Shown: piece by piece, positions 34,033-42,566 of the stretch
Position numbering within the stretch: the first letter of the stretch is position 1
How the letters are laid out: the number at the start of each line of letters is the position of its first letter
DNA from: Pirellulaceae bacterium
GTDB taxonomy: Bacteria; Planctomycetota; Planctomycetia; Pirellulales; Pirellulaceae
Assembly (NCBI GenBank): GCA_019636385.1
Contig: JAHBXT010000004.1
Span: 620,001-684,000, forward strand
Length of the DNA: 64,000 bases
Direction: 5' to 3'
Position numbers and translations under genes: made by a program
The notes under the pieces: model-generated
Database searches by the model: none
Told to the model about the DNA's origin: nothing
The model's input: the letters and a program-made list of their open reading frames with translations, nothing else

Positions 34033-34527
34033 ATGGCTTGTACAACGGTAACAGGAAAAGATGGGATCGCTTTCACGGCCCAAAGTTTGCGAGCTTGGTT
34101 CGACAAGAATGTCAAAACTGCGAGCCTGTCCTTTGCCGATGGCCGCGAAAGAGACATCCGAGATATCCAGGGATCAACTGTCCCAATCTTCGTCTGGGGG
34201 AAACGCGCAGACACCGAATTGGACAACCCTCTATACAATCAATTCTACAACGACGACAACTTAATCGACCTACATATCTTGCGTGATCAGTGGTGCATCT
34301 CTTGCCGAGGAACAGGCAGGGTGCAATGCCCAAACTGCGTTGGAACAGGCACCGTTACAAGTGGGTTCAAAACTATCGTTACAGAATTTAACGCTGCTAC
34401 GGGTCGACCCATTACGGCGAACATTCCTAATGTAGTACCATGCCCAAGTTGCAATGGTGGTCGAATGCAGATTTGTCCAATATGTGCTGGCGGAAAAACC
34501 AATTCGGGGGGGCCCGGTCCAAATTAA
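34033..34527 (+). CDS. Small protein with four DnaJ-like CXXCXGX(G/K/R) zinc motifs
   Basis: The 164-residue protein has an N-terminal region of ~85 residues without known motif ('FVWGKRADTELDNPLYNQFYN') and a C-terminal cysteine-rich half: 'CISCRGTG', 'CPNCVGTG', then after a 32-residue insert 'CPSCNGGR' and 'CPICAGGK'. This is the CXXCXGXG repeat layout of the DnaJ central domain, where two pairs each bind a zinc, but no J-domain or C-terminal DnaJ domain is present. Reads of its bases suggest a lower GC content than the neighbours. Start ATG 34033 is uncertain. Function unknown; a role in protein folding or redox is only suggested by the motif. Confidence 0.78.
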   Translation: MACTTVTGKDGIAFTAQSLRAWFDKNVKTASLSFADGRERDIRDIQGSTVPIFVWGKRADTELDNPLYNQFYNDDNLIDLHILRDQWCISCRGTGRVQCPNCVGTGTVTSGFKTIVTEFNAATGRPITANIPNVVPCPSCNGGRMQICPICAGGKTNSGGPGPN

Positions 34528-34743
34528 GGACGGGGAACTTTGGTTAAGGCAGTCCGCGTTGTTTCGTGTAAAACTGGGCGAATACAATTGCAGACGAAAG
34601 ATTGCCCCAGCTGAAAGCCCGGTGAGCTCCTCTCATGACCGGCAAAAGCCACCGCAGCCCCTTCCTTGGTATGGCCTCCTACCTGTGGGTGAGCATTTTG
34701 GGTAGCTGGAATCTGAACAAGCCGCCAACTGGGTTAGCAACCT

Positions 34744-35475
34744 TTATCGGACTTGTGTTCCTTCGCCAGCATGACTGGGGCCGAAGGCTTGGTACAAGCA
34801 ATAGGCTTCGCTCATTAACTTCTTGAGGTCTTGCGGTCCAACTTGCTGACCAGGACGATAGAAGATGAACGCTCCGGGGCGTGCTTCGATAGTTGGCAGA
34901 TTGATATTCAAGAGCACCCGGCGGCGTGAGGCATCGAAGAACTGCCCAATGGCGGGTTGATCTGGTCCGGTCAGCAAGAATCGCTTGGAAAACTCGGGAT
35001 CATCCTGAAAGTCGATGTCGCTCTTAAACAGTAAATCTCCCAAGCGATCTAGCAGACCTTCGGGCGACAGCCGAAACTCGGGCAGCTTCAGTGTGGGGCT
35101 GGCCACCCAGGCCACAGTTTGTCGGACAGTCCTCCTGTTCTTGCCCGACCCTGATGTGTAATGGTAATCGAAGAGCGTCAAACTGAGTTGCTCGGTGTCC
35201 GCGCGAATGACATTCGATGAGAGGCGGCTAGAACCGTAATTCATCAACTTAAATGTGGACAAGCTGTCGACCTGATCGAGTGACAGCGCTTCGAAGTAGC
35301 TAAGACCCAAATCGGTTGCGGCCTGAGTGAATTGCTGCTGGCGTTTCAGATTGGATCGATTGCCAAACCAGGCTACTACAAAGATGGTCACTAGAATCGC
35401 CAGTGTGGCCACGTAGGGCAGGTAGTTCAATAGAAAGGTCCACTCAGCCACAATCGGTTTTCGTTCAACCTCCAA
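34744..35475 (-). CDS. Membrane-anchored protein of unknown function
   Basis: A 243-residue product with a single N-terminal hydrophobic helix ('YLPYVATLAILVTIFVVAWFG', residues ~19-39) and a ~200-residue cytoplasmic or periplasmic domain. That domain contains 'TLFDYHYTSGSGKNRRTVRQTVAWVASP', 'LPEFRLSPEGLLDRLGDLLFKSDIDF' and 'RRRVLLNINLPTIEARPGAFIFYRPGQQVGPQDL'. The pattern recalls conserved single-pass proteins common in planctomycetes, but I cannot place it in a named family. Start at ATG 35475 is fitting. Located upstream of nothing on its strand; the radical SAM gene on the same strand ends 90 bases away in the other direction. Confidence 0.75.
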   Translation of the reverse strand: MEVERKPIVAEWTFLLNYLPYVATLAILVTIFVVAWFGNRSNLKRQQQFTQAATDLGLSYFEALSLDQVDSLSTFKLMNYGSSRLSSNVIRADTEQLSLTLFDYHYTSGSGKNRRTVRQTVAWVASPTLKLPEFRLSPEGLLDRLGDLLFKSDIDFQDDPEFSKRFLLTGPDQPAIGQFFDASRRRVLLNINLPTIEARPGAFIFYRPGQQVGPQDLKKLMSEAYCLYQAFGPSHAGEGTQVR

Positions 35476-35491
35476 TCAGGGAATACCGGGT

Positions 35492-35521
35492 GCTAGCGCA
35501 CGGCAGCTAGTCAAAACATTG
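35492..35521. repeat. Second dispersed-repeat family, copy A
   Basis: This 30-base segment (GCTAGCGCACGG, then an 18-base variable part ending AAACATTG) matches 24 of 30 positions of the segment at 52808-52837. It is between two genes on the minus strand. Confidence 0.5.
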
Positions 35522-35564
35522 GGCGCGAGCGCTGGATGGCTGCCAACTAGGTGACGTTATCCAA

Positions 35565-37400
35565 CTACAATGCCGGCTCTGCCATGGCTTGCAGTTGCAC
35601 TACCGATCGTTCCTGTTCTTTCTCCAAGTACTCGCGGCCCGACTTGACGTTCAAGTGATCCCAGGGCAGCTTGTCCTTCAGTTCATAGGGTTGATGTAGT
35701 TGCTGCTCGACATCAATTTCACTATCGGCCAGGGCTTGCCACCAGCGTTTGGCATCCAACATCTCTTGCCAGCCATCCATGCGCGCGCCGCGTTGCCAAG
35801 CAAGCTCGATGGCCCGCCCCGTGCGACGATCGCCACGACTGATCACGCCCTCCAACAGACTGGTTTCGACCGAATGACACTTAATGTTGACCGCTTTAAT
35901 GTTTCGCTGCTGCCACAAATATTTATGAGCCCACTGAAAATACTCGCGGCGCTGCATGCCGTTCCACTGATACGGCGTATGCGCTTTGGGGACGAAATTT
36001 GACACGCTGGCGGTTACTTTCGGGAATCGACCTTTGATCTCGCGGCCGATGCGCGCGATGGTTTCGGCCATTTCAATAATGCCTTCCAAGTCCACGGGTC
36101 GTTCACCTGGCAAGCCGCACATGAAATACAGCTTGACCGATTCGTAGTTATTCTTGAACGCCGTGCGGCAGCCTTCGTACAGATCGTCATTCTTGATCTT
36201 CTTGCGAATTTGTTCGCGCATGTCGTCGCGAGCTACTTCAGGAGCCAAGGTCAATCCCGCCCGCCGACCATTGCCTACCAAGTCGGCGATGGTCCGCAAC
36301 TGCTCGTTGACCCGTAGGCTGGGCACCGAGACGTTCACGCCCAGCGGATTAAAAATCTCCTTCAGTCTGCGGACCAGCTGTTCAAAGTGCGGGTAATCGC
36401 TGCTGGATAGCGAAAGAATGCTGATTTCGTTGAAGCCAGTATTGCGGTAGCTCTCTATAGCGGCATTCACGATGGTCTCTACGCTGCGGGTTCGCAACGG
36501 CCGTTTGATAACCGTACTTTGGCAAAACCGGCACAGATGCGGACAGCCACGCATGATCTCAATAGCGATACGATCGTGAACACACTCCACGTAGGGCACG
36601 ATCGGCGACGTGGGCAGTGGGATTGACTCCAGGTCGCGAATCACGCTGGGGGATATGGTAGCTGGTACGTCGCTGCGCAGACGATTGAGCGCCGCCATGC
36701 GCCCGCCGCGATACTCGGGCTCGTAGAACCGAGGAACATAGCAATATGCCAGTCGCCGGGCCAATTCGGCCAAAGCCGCCTCGCGCTGCTGCCGGCCCGC
36801 TTGGCCCGACAACCAGCCACCATTCTCGCGCGCTGCTTGGCGCAGTTGTAGCCACAGGTCGCAGATTTCGGGCAGCGACGGCTCGCCATCACCGGTCACA
36901 AAACAGTCGATAAAATCAGCCATTGGCTCTGGATTCTGTACGCACGGTCCACCAGCCACAATCAGCGGATCGGCCATCGTACGCTGGTCTGCCTTGATAG
37001 GAATGCCGCCCAAATCCAACATAGTCAGCACGTTGGGCGACGAGATTTCGTACTGTAGCGAAAATCCGACTACATCAAACTGACAAAGCGGAGTAAACGT
37101 CTCCAGCGAGTACAGCGGTAGTCCATTGTCGCGCAGTTGCTGTTCCATATCGGGCCAGGGCGTAAAGCAGCGCTCGGCAGCCCAATCGGGACGGGCATTC
37201 ATCAGCGAATACAGCACTTGCAGTCCGTGATGGCTCATGCCGATCGTGTAGGCATCTGGAAAGCACAGACACAACTTGCCATCGACCTGGCGATGATCTT
37301 TGACAACAATATTCCGCTCGCCGCCCACGTACTGACCGGGCATACGCACCTTGGTCAGAATTCGATTCTCCAGGGAACGTTTCAATTGGTCGTTGAGCAT
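35565..37400 (-). CDS. B12-binding-domain radical SAM protein (TIGR03960 type)
   Basis: The 611-residue protein begins with a cobalamin-binding-like region ('LCLCFPDAYTIGMSHHGLQVLYSLMNARPDWAAERCFTPWPDME') and has the radical SAM cluster motif in 'IMRGCPHLCRFCQSTVI' (Cys-X3-Cys-X2-Cys) followed by the TIM-barrel segments 'ISILSLSSSDYPHFE' and 'VSVPSLRVNEQL'. A final 'NFVPKAHTPYQWNGM' and a C-terminal tail agree with the TIGR03960 family. This family is often next to or fused with DUF2344 (TIGR03936); that partner is not in this window. It follows the DUF1844 gene with 18 bases between (same strand). Chemical reaction is unknown. Confidence 0.93.
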   Translation of the reverse strand: MLNDQLKRSLENRILTKVRMPGQYVGGERNIVVKDHRQVDGKLCLCFPDAYTIGMSHHGLQVLYSLMNARPDWAAERCFTPWPDMEQQLRDNGLPLYSLETFTPLCQFDVVGFSLQYEISSPNVLTMLDLGGIPIKADQRTMADPLIVAGGPCVQNPEPMADFIDCFVTGDGEPSLPEICDLWLQLRQAARENGGWLSGQAGRQQREAALAELARRLAYCYVPRFYEPEYRGGRMAALNRLRSDVPATISPSVIRDLESIPLPTSPIVPYVECVHDRIAIEIMRGCPHLCRFCQSTVIKRPLRTRSVETIVNAAIESYRNTGFNEISILSLSSSDYPHFEQLVRRLKEIFNPLGVNVSVPSLRVNEQLRTIADLVGNGRRAGLTLAPEVARDDMREQIRKKIKNDDLYEGCRTAFKNNYESVKLYFMCGLPGERPVDLEGIIEMAETIARIGREIKGRFPKVTASVSNFVPKAHTPYQWNGMQRREYFQWAHKYLWQQRNIKAVNIKCHSVETSLLEGVISRGDRRTGRAIELAWQRGARMDGWQEMLDAKRWWQALADSEIDVEQQLHQPYELKDKLPWDHLNVKSGREYLEKEQERSVVQLQAMAEPAL

Positions 37401-37418
37401 GTTGTCCGGTCCAACGTA

Positions 37419-37871
37419 TTAAGGGTTTTTGCAGGCAACAAACAGCATGCGCAATTGATGCAAGGTCTGTTGTAGGAACTTCTGTTCGTGAGCCGTCAGG
37501 TTGCCACTGGTCTTCGTCTCGATCACACCCAACAAGTCGATGTAATGTCGCGCGTAATCCAAATTCTGCGGCATGTCGTGGCCGGCGTCATCGGGTATTT
37601 GCCCCATGGCCGCCAATGCCTGCGTGGCCATCCCGCTGATCAGGAATTCGAAAGACGCCGGTGGCGGTGGCTCCAATCCGCGGCGCGGACTCGCGGTTGA
37701 TTTGCCCGTTGAGTCACCCACCGACGGCTCAGGCTCCGCCGCAGCTTGCTCGGCGGCCGGATCATTCGGCTGCTGTTGTCGTTTGGCCTGCTCCTTTTCG
37801 CGTTGGACTTGGTTCTTCCAGTCCTCGTCGATGTGTAAGCGGGATTCGTCGTCGGGATGTGGCTGGCTCAT
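37419..37871 (-). CDS. DUF1844 protein
   Basis: The 150-residue protein has a charged, low-complexity N-terminus rich in Gln, Glu, Pro and Ala (about 70 residues), then the DUF1844 core: 'ASFEFLISGMATQALAAMGQIPDD', 'NLDYARHYIDLLGVIETKTSGNLTAHEQKFLQQTLHQLRMLFV'. The core is mostly helical. DUF1844 has no known function. It is upstream of the radical SAM gene and likely co-transcribed with it. It starts at ATG 37871. Confidence 0.9.
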   Translation of the reverse strand: MSQPHPDDESRLHIDEDWKNQVQREKEQAKRQQQPNDPAAEQAAAEPEPSVGDSTGKSTASPRRGLEPPPPASFEFLISGMATQALAAMGQIPDDAGHDMPQNLDYARHYIDLLGVIETKTSGNLTAHEQKFLQQTLHQLRMLFVACKNP

Positions 37872-38155
37872 GGCAGCAATCCGAATTGGGCCTTGAGAGT
37901 TGTCAATCGCTTGACTTGAGTTGATTTGGACTACGGAACGGTCAATTGTAAGTCATGTTCAAGGAACTGGCTATGATTGTGCGGCTTACGATTCCGCAGT
38001 TTTCATTTACAATTCTGATATTGGTGTCAATTCGATCGCCAACGTGCCCGCTGGGATTTGGCCGGCTGGCGAACCTACCGTTTAACGCCGATGTGGAGCC
38101 ACCGTGTAGAGTCACGATTTACATCGCCTTCGAAAATTGGACTGAGTAGTTAACC

Positions 38156-39469
38156 ATGAAAGTATTAGTCATCGGCAACGGAGGCCGCGAACACGCGCTG
38201 GCTTGGAAGATCGGGCAAAGTCCGCGAGTAAAGACGGTCCTGGTGGCACCCGGTAATGCCGGGACGGCCCGCGATGCCGTGAACGTGGACGTAGCCGCTA
38301 CGGACATTCCCGGTCTGGTCGCGCTGGCCAAGCGTGAACAGATCGACCTGACCGTGGTTGGCCCCGAAGCACCACTGGCAATGGGCGTTGTAGATGCCTT
38401 CGAGTCGGAAAAGCTGCGTGTGTTCGGGCCAACCCGAGCCGCGGCTCAATTGGAAAGCAGTAAAGTCTTCTGTAAGAATCTGCTGCGGCTGGCGGATATA
38501 CCTACGGCAGAATTTCAAGTCTTCCGCGAACCCGACGATGCCATGCGGTACATCAAGGGACGCTATCCGGGCGAGCGAGATCGCTGTCCGGTCGTCGTCA
38601 AAGCCGACGGACTGGCCTCCGGCAAAGGAGTAATTGTCTGCAAACGCCGCAAAGATGCGCTGGATGCCATCGACCGCATCGGACGCAACAAAGAGTTCGG
38701 TGCGGCTGGCGCGCAGATGATTATCGAGGATCGTTTGGAAGGACAAGAGGCCAGCATCTTAGCCATCACCGATGGTAAGACCATTCTGCCATTGCCGGCC
38801 GCGCAAGACCACAAGCCCGCCTTCGATGGCGACACTGGACCAAACACCGGCGGCATGGGAGCCTATTGCCCCACGCCGATGGTCGACGATTCCTTGCTGG
38901 CCTGGATCGAAGAAAACGTGTTGGTACCAACCGTCCACGCCATGAAGCGCAATCGCCGTCCGTTCCGTGGTGTGCTGTATGCCGGTCTGATGCTGACTCC
39001 CACAGGCACGAAGGTTTTGGAATACAACTGCCGCTTCGGTGATCCCGAATGTCAGCCGCTACTGATGCGACTTAGAAGCGACATCATGGATATTCTGGAA
39101 GCCGTCGTGGATGGGAATCTGGATCAAATCGACATGCCCGAGTGGGACCCCAGGCCCGCCATCTGTGTCGTCATGGCCAGCCAAGGATATCCCGGTGACT
39201 ATGCTACCGGTCAAGTCATCTCGGGCATCGATGCTGCCGATGAAATGTCCGACATCAAAGTATTCCACGCAGGCACGAAAATGGTCGACGGCCAGGTCGT
39301 CACGGCTGGTGGTCGCGTGTTAGGCGTCACCGCCCTTGGAGATTCGATCGCGCTGGCCAAGCTCAACGCCTACACCGCTGTGCAAAAAGTGCGCTGGAAC
39401 GGATCGTGGTGTCGCAAAGACATCAGCGACAAGGCGACCGACTTTTTGCAGGCCGCGCATGAGCCCTAG
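38156..39469 (+). CDS. purD: Phosphoribosylamine-glycine ligase
   Basis: The 437-residue ATP-grasp enzyme joins phosphoribosylamine and glycine in purine synthesis. Motifs: 'MKVLVIGNGGREHALAWKIGQS' (start), 'VVGPEAPLAMGVVDAFE', 'VVVKADGLASGKGVIVCK' (ATP-grasp loop), 'MIIEDRLEGQEASILAITDGK', 'TGGMGAYCPTP' and 'EYNCRFGDPECQPLL'. Length and order of domains are normal, with no fused PurM or PurN. It is transcribed divergently from the DUF1844 gene, and 30 bases after its end the hydrolase frame begins. Confidence 0.98.
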   Translation: MKVLVIGNGGREHALAWKIGQSPRVKTVLVAPGNAGTARDAVNVDVAATDIPGLVALAKREQIDLTVVGPEAPLAMGVVDAFESEKLRVFGPTRAAAQLESSKVFCKNLLRLADIPTAEFQVFREPDDAMRYIKGRYPGERDRCPVVVKADGLASGKGVIVCKRRKDALDAIDRIGRNKEFGAAGAQMIIEDRLEGQEASILAITDGKTILPLPAAQDHKPAFDGDTGPNTGGMGAYCPTPMVDDSLLAWIEENVLVPTVHAMKRNRRPFRGVLYAGLMLTPTGTKVLEYNCRFGDPECQPLLMRLRSDIMDILEAVVDGNLDQIDMPEWDPRPAICVVMASQGYPGDYATGQVISGIDAADEMSDIKVFHAGTKMVDGQVVTAGGRVLGVTALGDSIALAKLNAYTAVQKVRWNGSWCRKDISDKATDFLQAAHEP

Positions 39470-39580
39470 GTCACTGTCGCCGTAACCTCATCGGTCAGAA
39501 TGTGCAGTCGGCTCCAAAGCAAACCAAGCGCCAGCCAACACAGTCATCTGGGAACATCTTATCCGCAGGTTGCTAGAAGC

Positions 39581-41659
39581 ATGAGAGTCTCGCATTTTTC
39601 AAGCTTGCTGTTGGCTACTTGGTTGTTGGCAAGCTGTGAACCCAGCTCTGCCCAATCTCAACCTTCGACATCTGCCCATGGCCTTCTAAAAACCGACTCG
39701 GCCAGCAACATCCGGCCCGATCAGCAAGTCCGTCAGGGGCTACTCGCCCAAACCGCAGAACATTTCCGGCGCTGGAGCGACGACTTCGAAAAACGTGTCA
39801 CGCCCCAACAGATCGAAGAATATCAGCAGCGACTGCGCGCGGAATTCATACTACGAATTGGTGGCTTGCCAGCGATGACGCCTCTTGAACCGGTGATTAC
39901 TGGCACAGTCTGGCGATCAGGCTATCGCGTTGAAAAGTTGCTGTTTCAGAGCCAACCTCAGTTCTACGTAACCGCCGCGTTGTTTTTGCCCGATAGCCAG
40001 CGATTTGCACCGCCCTGGCCGGCCGTCGTGATTTTGTGCGGCCATTCGGCAGACGGAAAACTACAGGACGGATACCAGCGCGGTGCCGCCTTGGCAGCGC
40101 TCAACGGTTTGGCCGCGTTGATCGTCGATCCGATCGGCCAGGGCGAAAGGCTTCAGTTACCAGACAGTTCTGGCAAATCACTGTCACCCACTGTCGAGCA
40201 CACGGTGGTGGGTACAGCGGCTATTCCACTGGGTTGGAATACCGCGCGCTGGATGATCCACGATGCCATGCGCTCGATCGACTATTTGCAAAGCCGCCAG
40301 GACATACTGCCTGAACGCATCGGTGCCATGGGCAATAGTGGCGGTGGTACTCAAGTTAGCTATTTAATGGCTTTAGATCCGCGCGTGCGAGCTGCCGCGC
40401 CCAGTTGTTATTTGACTGCGGTGGAGCGTCTACTGGAAACGATCGGCCCGCAAGATGCGGAACAAAATATCTTTGGACAGATCGCAATTGGTCTGGATCA
40501 TGCCGACTACATGATGCTCCGCGCGCCCCAACCCACGCTGATTGCCTGCGCTACGCGAGATTTTTTTGACATCGGTGGCACATGGAGCAGTTATCGACAG
40601 GCCAAACGTCTGTACGAACGCCTGGGCCACGGTCGCCACGTGGAACTGGTGGAAGTAGAAGCTGAGCACGGTTGGCATCCCCAACTGCGTCGAACCAGTG
40701 TGCAGTTTATGCTGCAACATCTGGCCGGTCGCCTCGGCGAAATCGAAGACCCGCAGGTCCAGCCGCTAACAGCCGAAGAGATGCAGGTCACGCCCGCCGG
40801 ACAAGTACTGCAGATCGCTGACGCTCGTAGCGTACTGGATCACATGCGCGACGAGTGCCAGCGACTGGCTGCGTTGCGCACTCAGCAGCCGCTATCGACC
40901 GAAGCGTTAATCGATGCTGCACGTCAGCGAGCCGGTATTCGCCGGTTGGACCTGATCCCTCAGCCCGACGTGCGCTGGTGCGCACAGGCGACCATCGACC
41001 GCTTCCGTGACTTGCCGCTATCCTCCCACGCTGAGCTCAGGCCGCTGATCTTGCAGACTCACGACGGCATCGAGCTACCCGGCGTTGTGGCTCGCCCCCT
41101 GAAAGCCAGCCGAACTCCGGCTGACGATGCCGACCAGTCGCTGCATCCTGTGGGTCTGTTCTTGCACAGCGGTTTTGCCAGTGCGTTGGAGCCTGACGGA
41201 CAAGTTGCCCAGTTAGTAGCTCAGGGCAGAACCGTTTTGGCGCTGGATGTGCGCGGAGTGGGAGAAACCACGCCGGGTGGCAAACACTGGTACAGCCAGC
41301 GGTTTGGCACAAGCGCCGGCAATGCCATGATCGCTTATCTGCTTGGGCAATCATTGGTCGGTCAGCGCTGCGAAGACTGCTTGGTAGCCGCCCGCTGGCT
41401 GTCCGGGCACACCGGCGGACAGCCTGTGGACATCATCGCCAGCGGTGAACTGACCATCCCTGCCCTGCATGCCGCCGTAGTCCAGCCTGAATTAATCGGC
41501 AATCTGGAGATTCGAGACGGCTTGAAATCGTGGTCCGAGCTGTCGCGCGCACCGCTGCTGGAAAACCAAGTTTCCGGCGTAGTCCACGGCGCTCTGCAAG
41601 AGTACGATCTACCCGACCTGGAAGCCCACCTCGGCGCGCGGCTTGTTACACCTCAGTAG
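39581..41659 (+). CDS. Exported protein with two alpha/beta-hydrolase domains
   Basis: ATG 39581 ('MRVSHFSSLLLATWLLASCEPSSAQSQ') gives a signal peptide, possibly with lipobox Leu-Ala-Ser-Cys, so it may be a lipoprotein. Domain 1 resembles acetyl xylan esterase/prolyl-oligopeptidase hydrolases of planctomycetes: 'VVILCGHSADGK', the nucleophile elbow 'GAMGNSGGGTQVSYL' (Gly-Asn-Ser-Gly-Gly) and an acid-base region near 'EAEHGWHPQLR' (His). Domain 2 has the same strand order ('VGLFLHSGFASALEPDGQ', 'LDVRGVGETTPGGKHWYS') but at the position of the nucleophile it has 'IIASGELT', without a Ser-containing elbow, and is probably not catalytic. The gene starts downstream of purD and may be co-transcribed. 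Substrate unknown. Confidence 0.8.
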   Translation: MRVSHFSSLLLATWLLASCEPSSAQSQPSTSAHGLLKTDSASNIRPDQQVRQGLLAQTAEHFRRWSDDFEKRVTPQQIEEYQQRLRAEFILRIGGLPAMTPLEPVITGTVWRSGYRVEKLLFQSQPQFYVTAALFLPDSQRFAPPWPAVVILCGHSADGKLQDGYQRGAALAALNGLAALIVDPIGQGERLQLPDSSGKSLSPTVEHTVVGTAAIPLGWNTARWMIHDAMRSIDYLQSRQDILPERIGAMGNSGGGTQVSYLMALDPRVRAAAPSCYLTAVERLLETIGPQDAEQNIFGQIAIGLDHADYMMLRAPQPTLIACATRDFFDIGGTWSSYRQAKRLYERLGHGRHVELVEVEAEHGWHPQLRRTSVQFMLQHLAGRLGEIEDPQVQPLTAEEMQVTPAGQVLQIADARSVLDHMRDECQRLAALRTQQPLSTEALIDAARQRAGIRRLDLIPQPDVRWCAQATIDRFRDLPLSSHAELRPLILQTHDGIELPGVVARPLKASRTPADDADQSLHPVGLFLHSGFASALEPDGQVAQLVAQGRTVLALDVRGVGETTPGGKHWYSQRFGTSAGNAMIAYLLGQSLVGQRCEDCLVAARWLSGHTGGQPVDIIASGELTIPALHAAVVQPELIGNLEIRDGLKSWSELSRAPLLENQVSGVVHGALQEYDLPDLEAHLGARLVTPQ

Positions 41660-41874
41660 GATAGCTTGCCAAACTGTCCTGCATGCTATGCCCCACCGAA
41701 GTTTTACTAAGGCGCGGCGTATTGGCAATACTGTGGCGCTGGCTATTGGCAAAATGGGGCTCCACCGTCAGCTGACGATAGCTCTTGAAATATTCGTGTT
41801 GACCGCTCGGCTGAGCGACGGCATATACTTGTCGGTCAATAATTCCCGTTTGAGTCGCCCTTGGAGCCAGATTG

Positions 41875-42213
41875 ATGATTCAGTGTAGTGGCTGGTGGCA
41901 GCAGCATGGCTATGGCAGGCAGCCCATGCACGAATTGCAACTGGACTTTCGCGGACCATCCATTATCGGTCAAGGCCGTGACCTGATCGCTGCCTTTACA
42001 CTGGCCGGCAAGCTGCGGCCTGATGGCGGCGTGGAACTCATCAAGCAATACCAGCACCGGCATAGCGTGCTGTACGTCGGCACCTACGACGGCGAAGGCA
42101 CACTCAGCGGACGCTGGGACATCAGCGGCCACCAAGGCCAGTGGACCATCCGGCTGCTAAAATCCACCACCCGCCCTTCAGACAGCGACGACGACATTCA
42201 CGAGCTGAGTTGA
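41875..42213 (+). CDS. Small conserved-looking protein of unknown function
   Basis: The ATG at 41875, with GGAG eight bases upstream, encodes a ~112-residue protein with 'HELQLDFRGPSIIGQGRDLIAAFTLAGKLRPDGGVELIKQY', 'VLYVGTYDGEGTLSGRWDISGHQGQWTIRLL' and an acidic tail. The regular alternation of hydrophobic and Gly/Asp residues suggests a small beta-sheet domain. No signal peptide. I do not recognise the family; the sequence pattern and good ribosome site argue for a real gene. Confidence 0.72.
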   Translation: MIQCSGWWQQHGYGRQPMHELQLDFRGPSIIGQGRDLIAAFTLAGKLRPDGGVELIKQYQHRHSVLYVGTYDGEGTLSGRWDISGHQGQWTIRLLKSTTRPSDSDDDIHELS

Positions 42214-42366
42214 CCGCGGTGTTAGATTGCTCACTGCACAGGCCGGCAAAAACATGTGCGGTGAAAGATGAAGACAGGGAACTATTTTTTCCGCACATCT
42301 TTTTGCCAGCTCAATTCTGCAAGTAAACCGTGCTGCGAGGCCCGCTGGGCACGCGGTTATCCAAAC

Positions 42367-42555
42367 TCATCGAACGGCTTTGGCTGGCGCGCGTTTGGAC
42401 GGCATCCGTTTTTGCTTGGATGCAACAGGCTTTGTGGATCGAGCCTTGCTCTTGGCGGTCGGCTTGGCCAGTTCGGTTGATTTGACCTTTGCAGTTGATT
42501 TGGCTTGTTAGGCTGACTTGATTCTTGCTGCCAGCATGGCCAATGCTGCTGATTC
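42367..42555 (-). pseudogene. Lysine-rich, histone-H1-like reading frame broken by a stop
   Basis: On the minus strand from 42555 the frame gives a short Ala-rich start, a TAA at 42510-42508, and then 46 further residues to a TGA at 42369-42367. That second part is strongly basic (11 Lys and 4 Arg, only one acidic residue) and Ala/Ser/Pro/Thr-rich: 'AKSTAKVKSTELAKP', 'SKARSTKPVASKQKR', 'MPSKRAPAKAVR'. This resembles the tails of histone-H1/HC1-like proteins. No credible start codon follows the stop and no strong ribosome site is seen, so it is read as a decayed remnant. It lies just past the stop of the Mrp/ApbC gene. Confidence 0.5.
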
Positions 42556-42566
42556 GGAAGAAGGCG

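Noticed and set aside
34635..34826. A 63-codon + strand frame after the zinc-motif gene
   Set aside because: It runs into the opposite-strand membrane protein gene and lacks a ribosome site.
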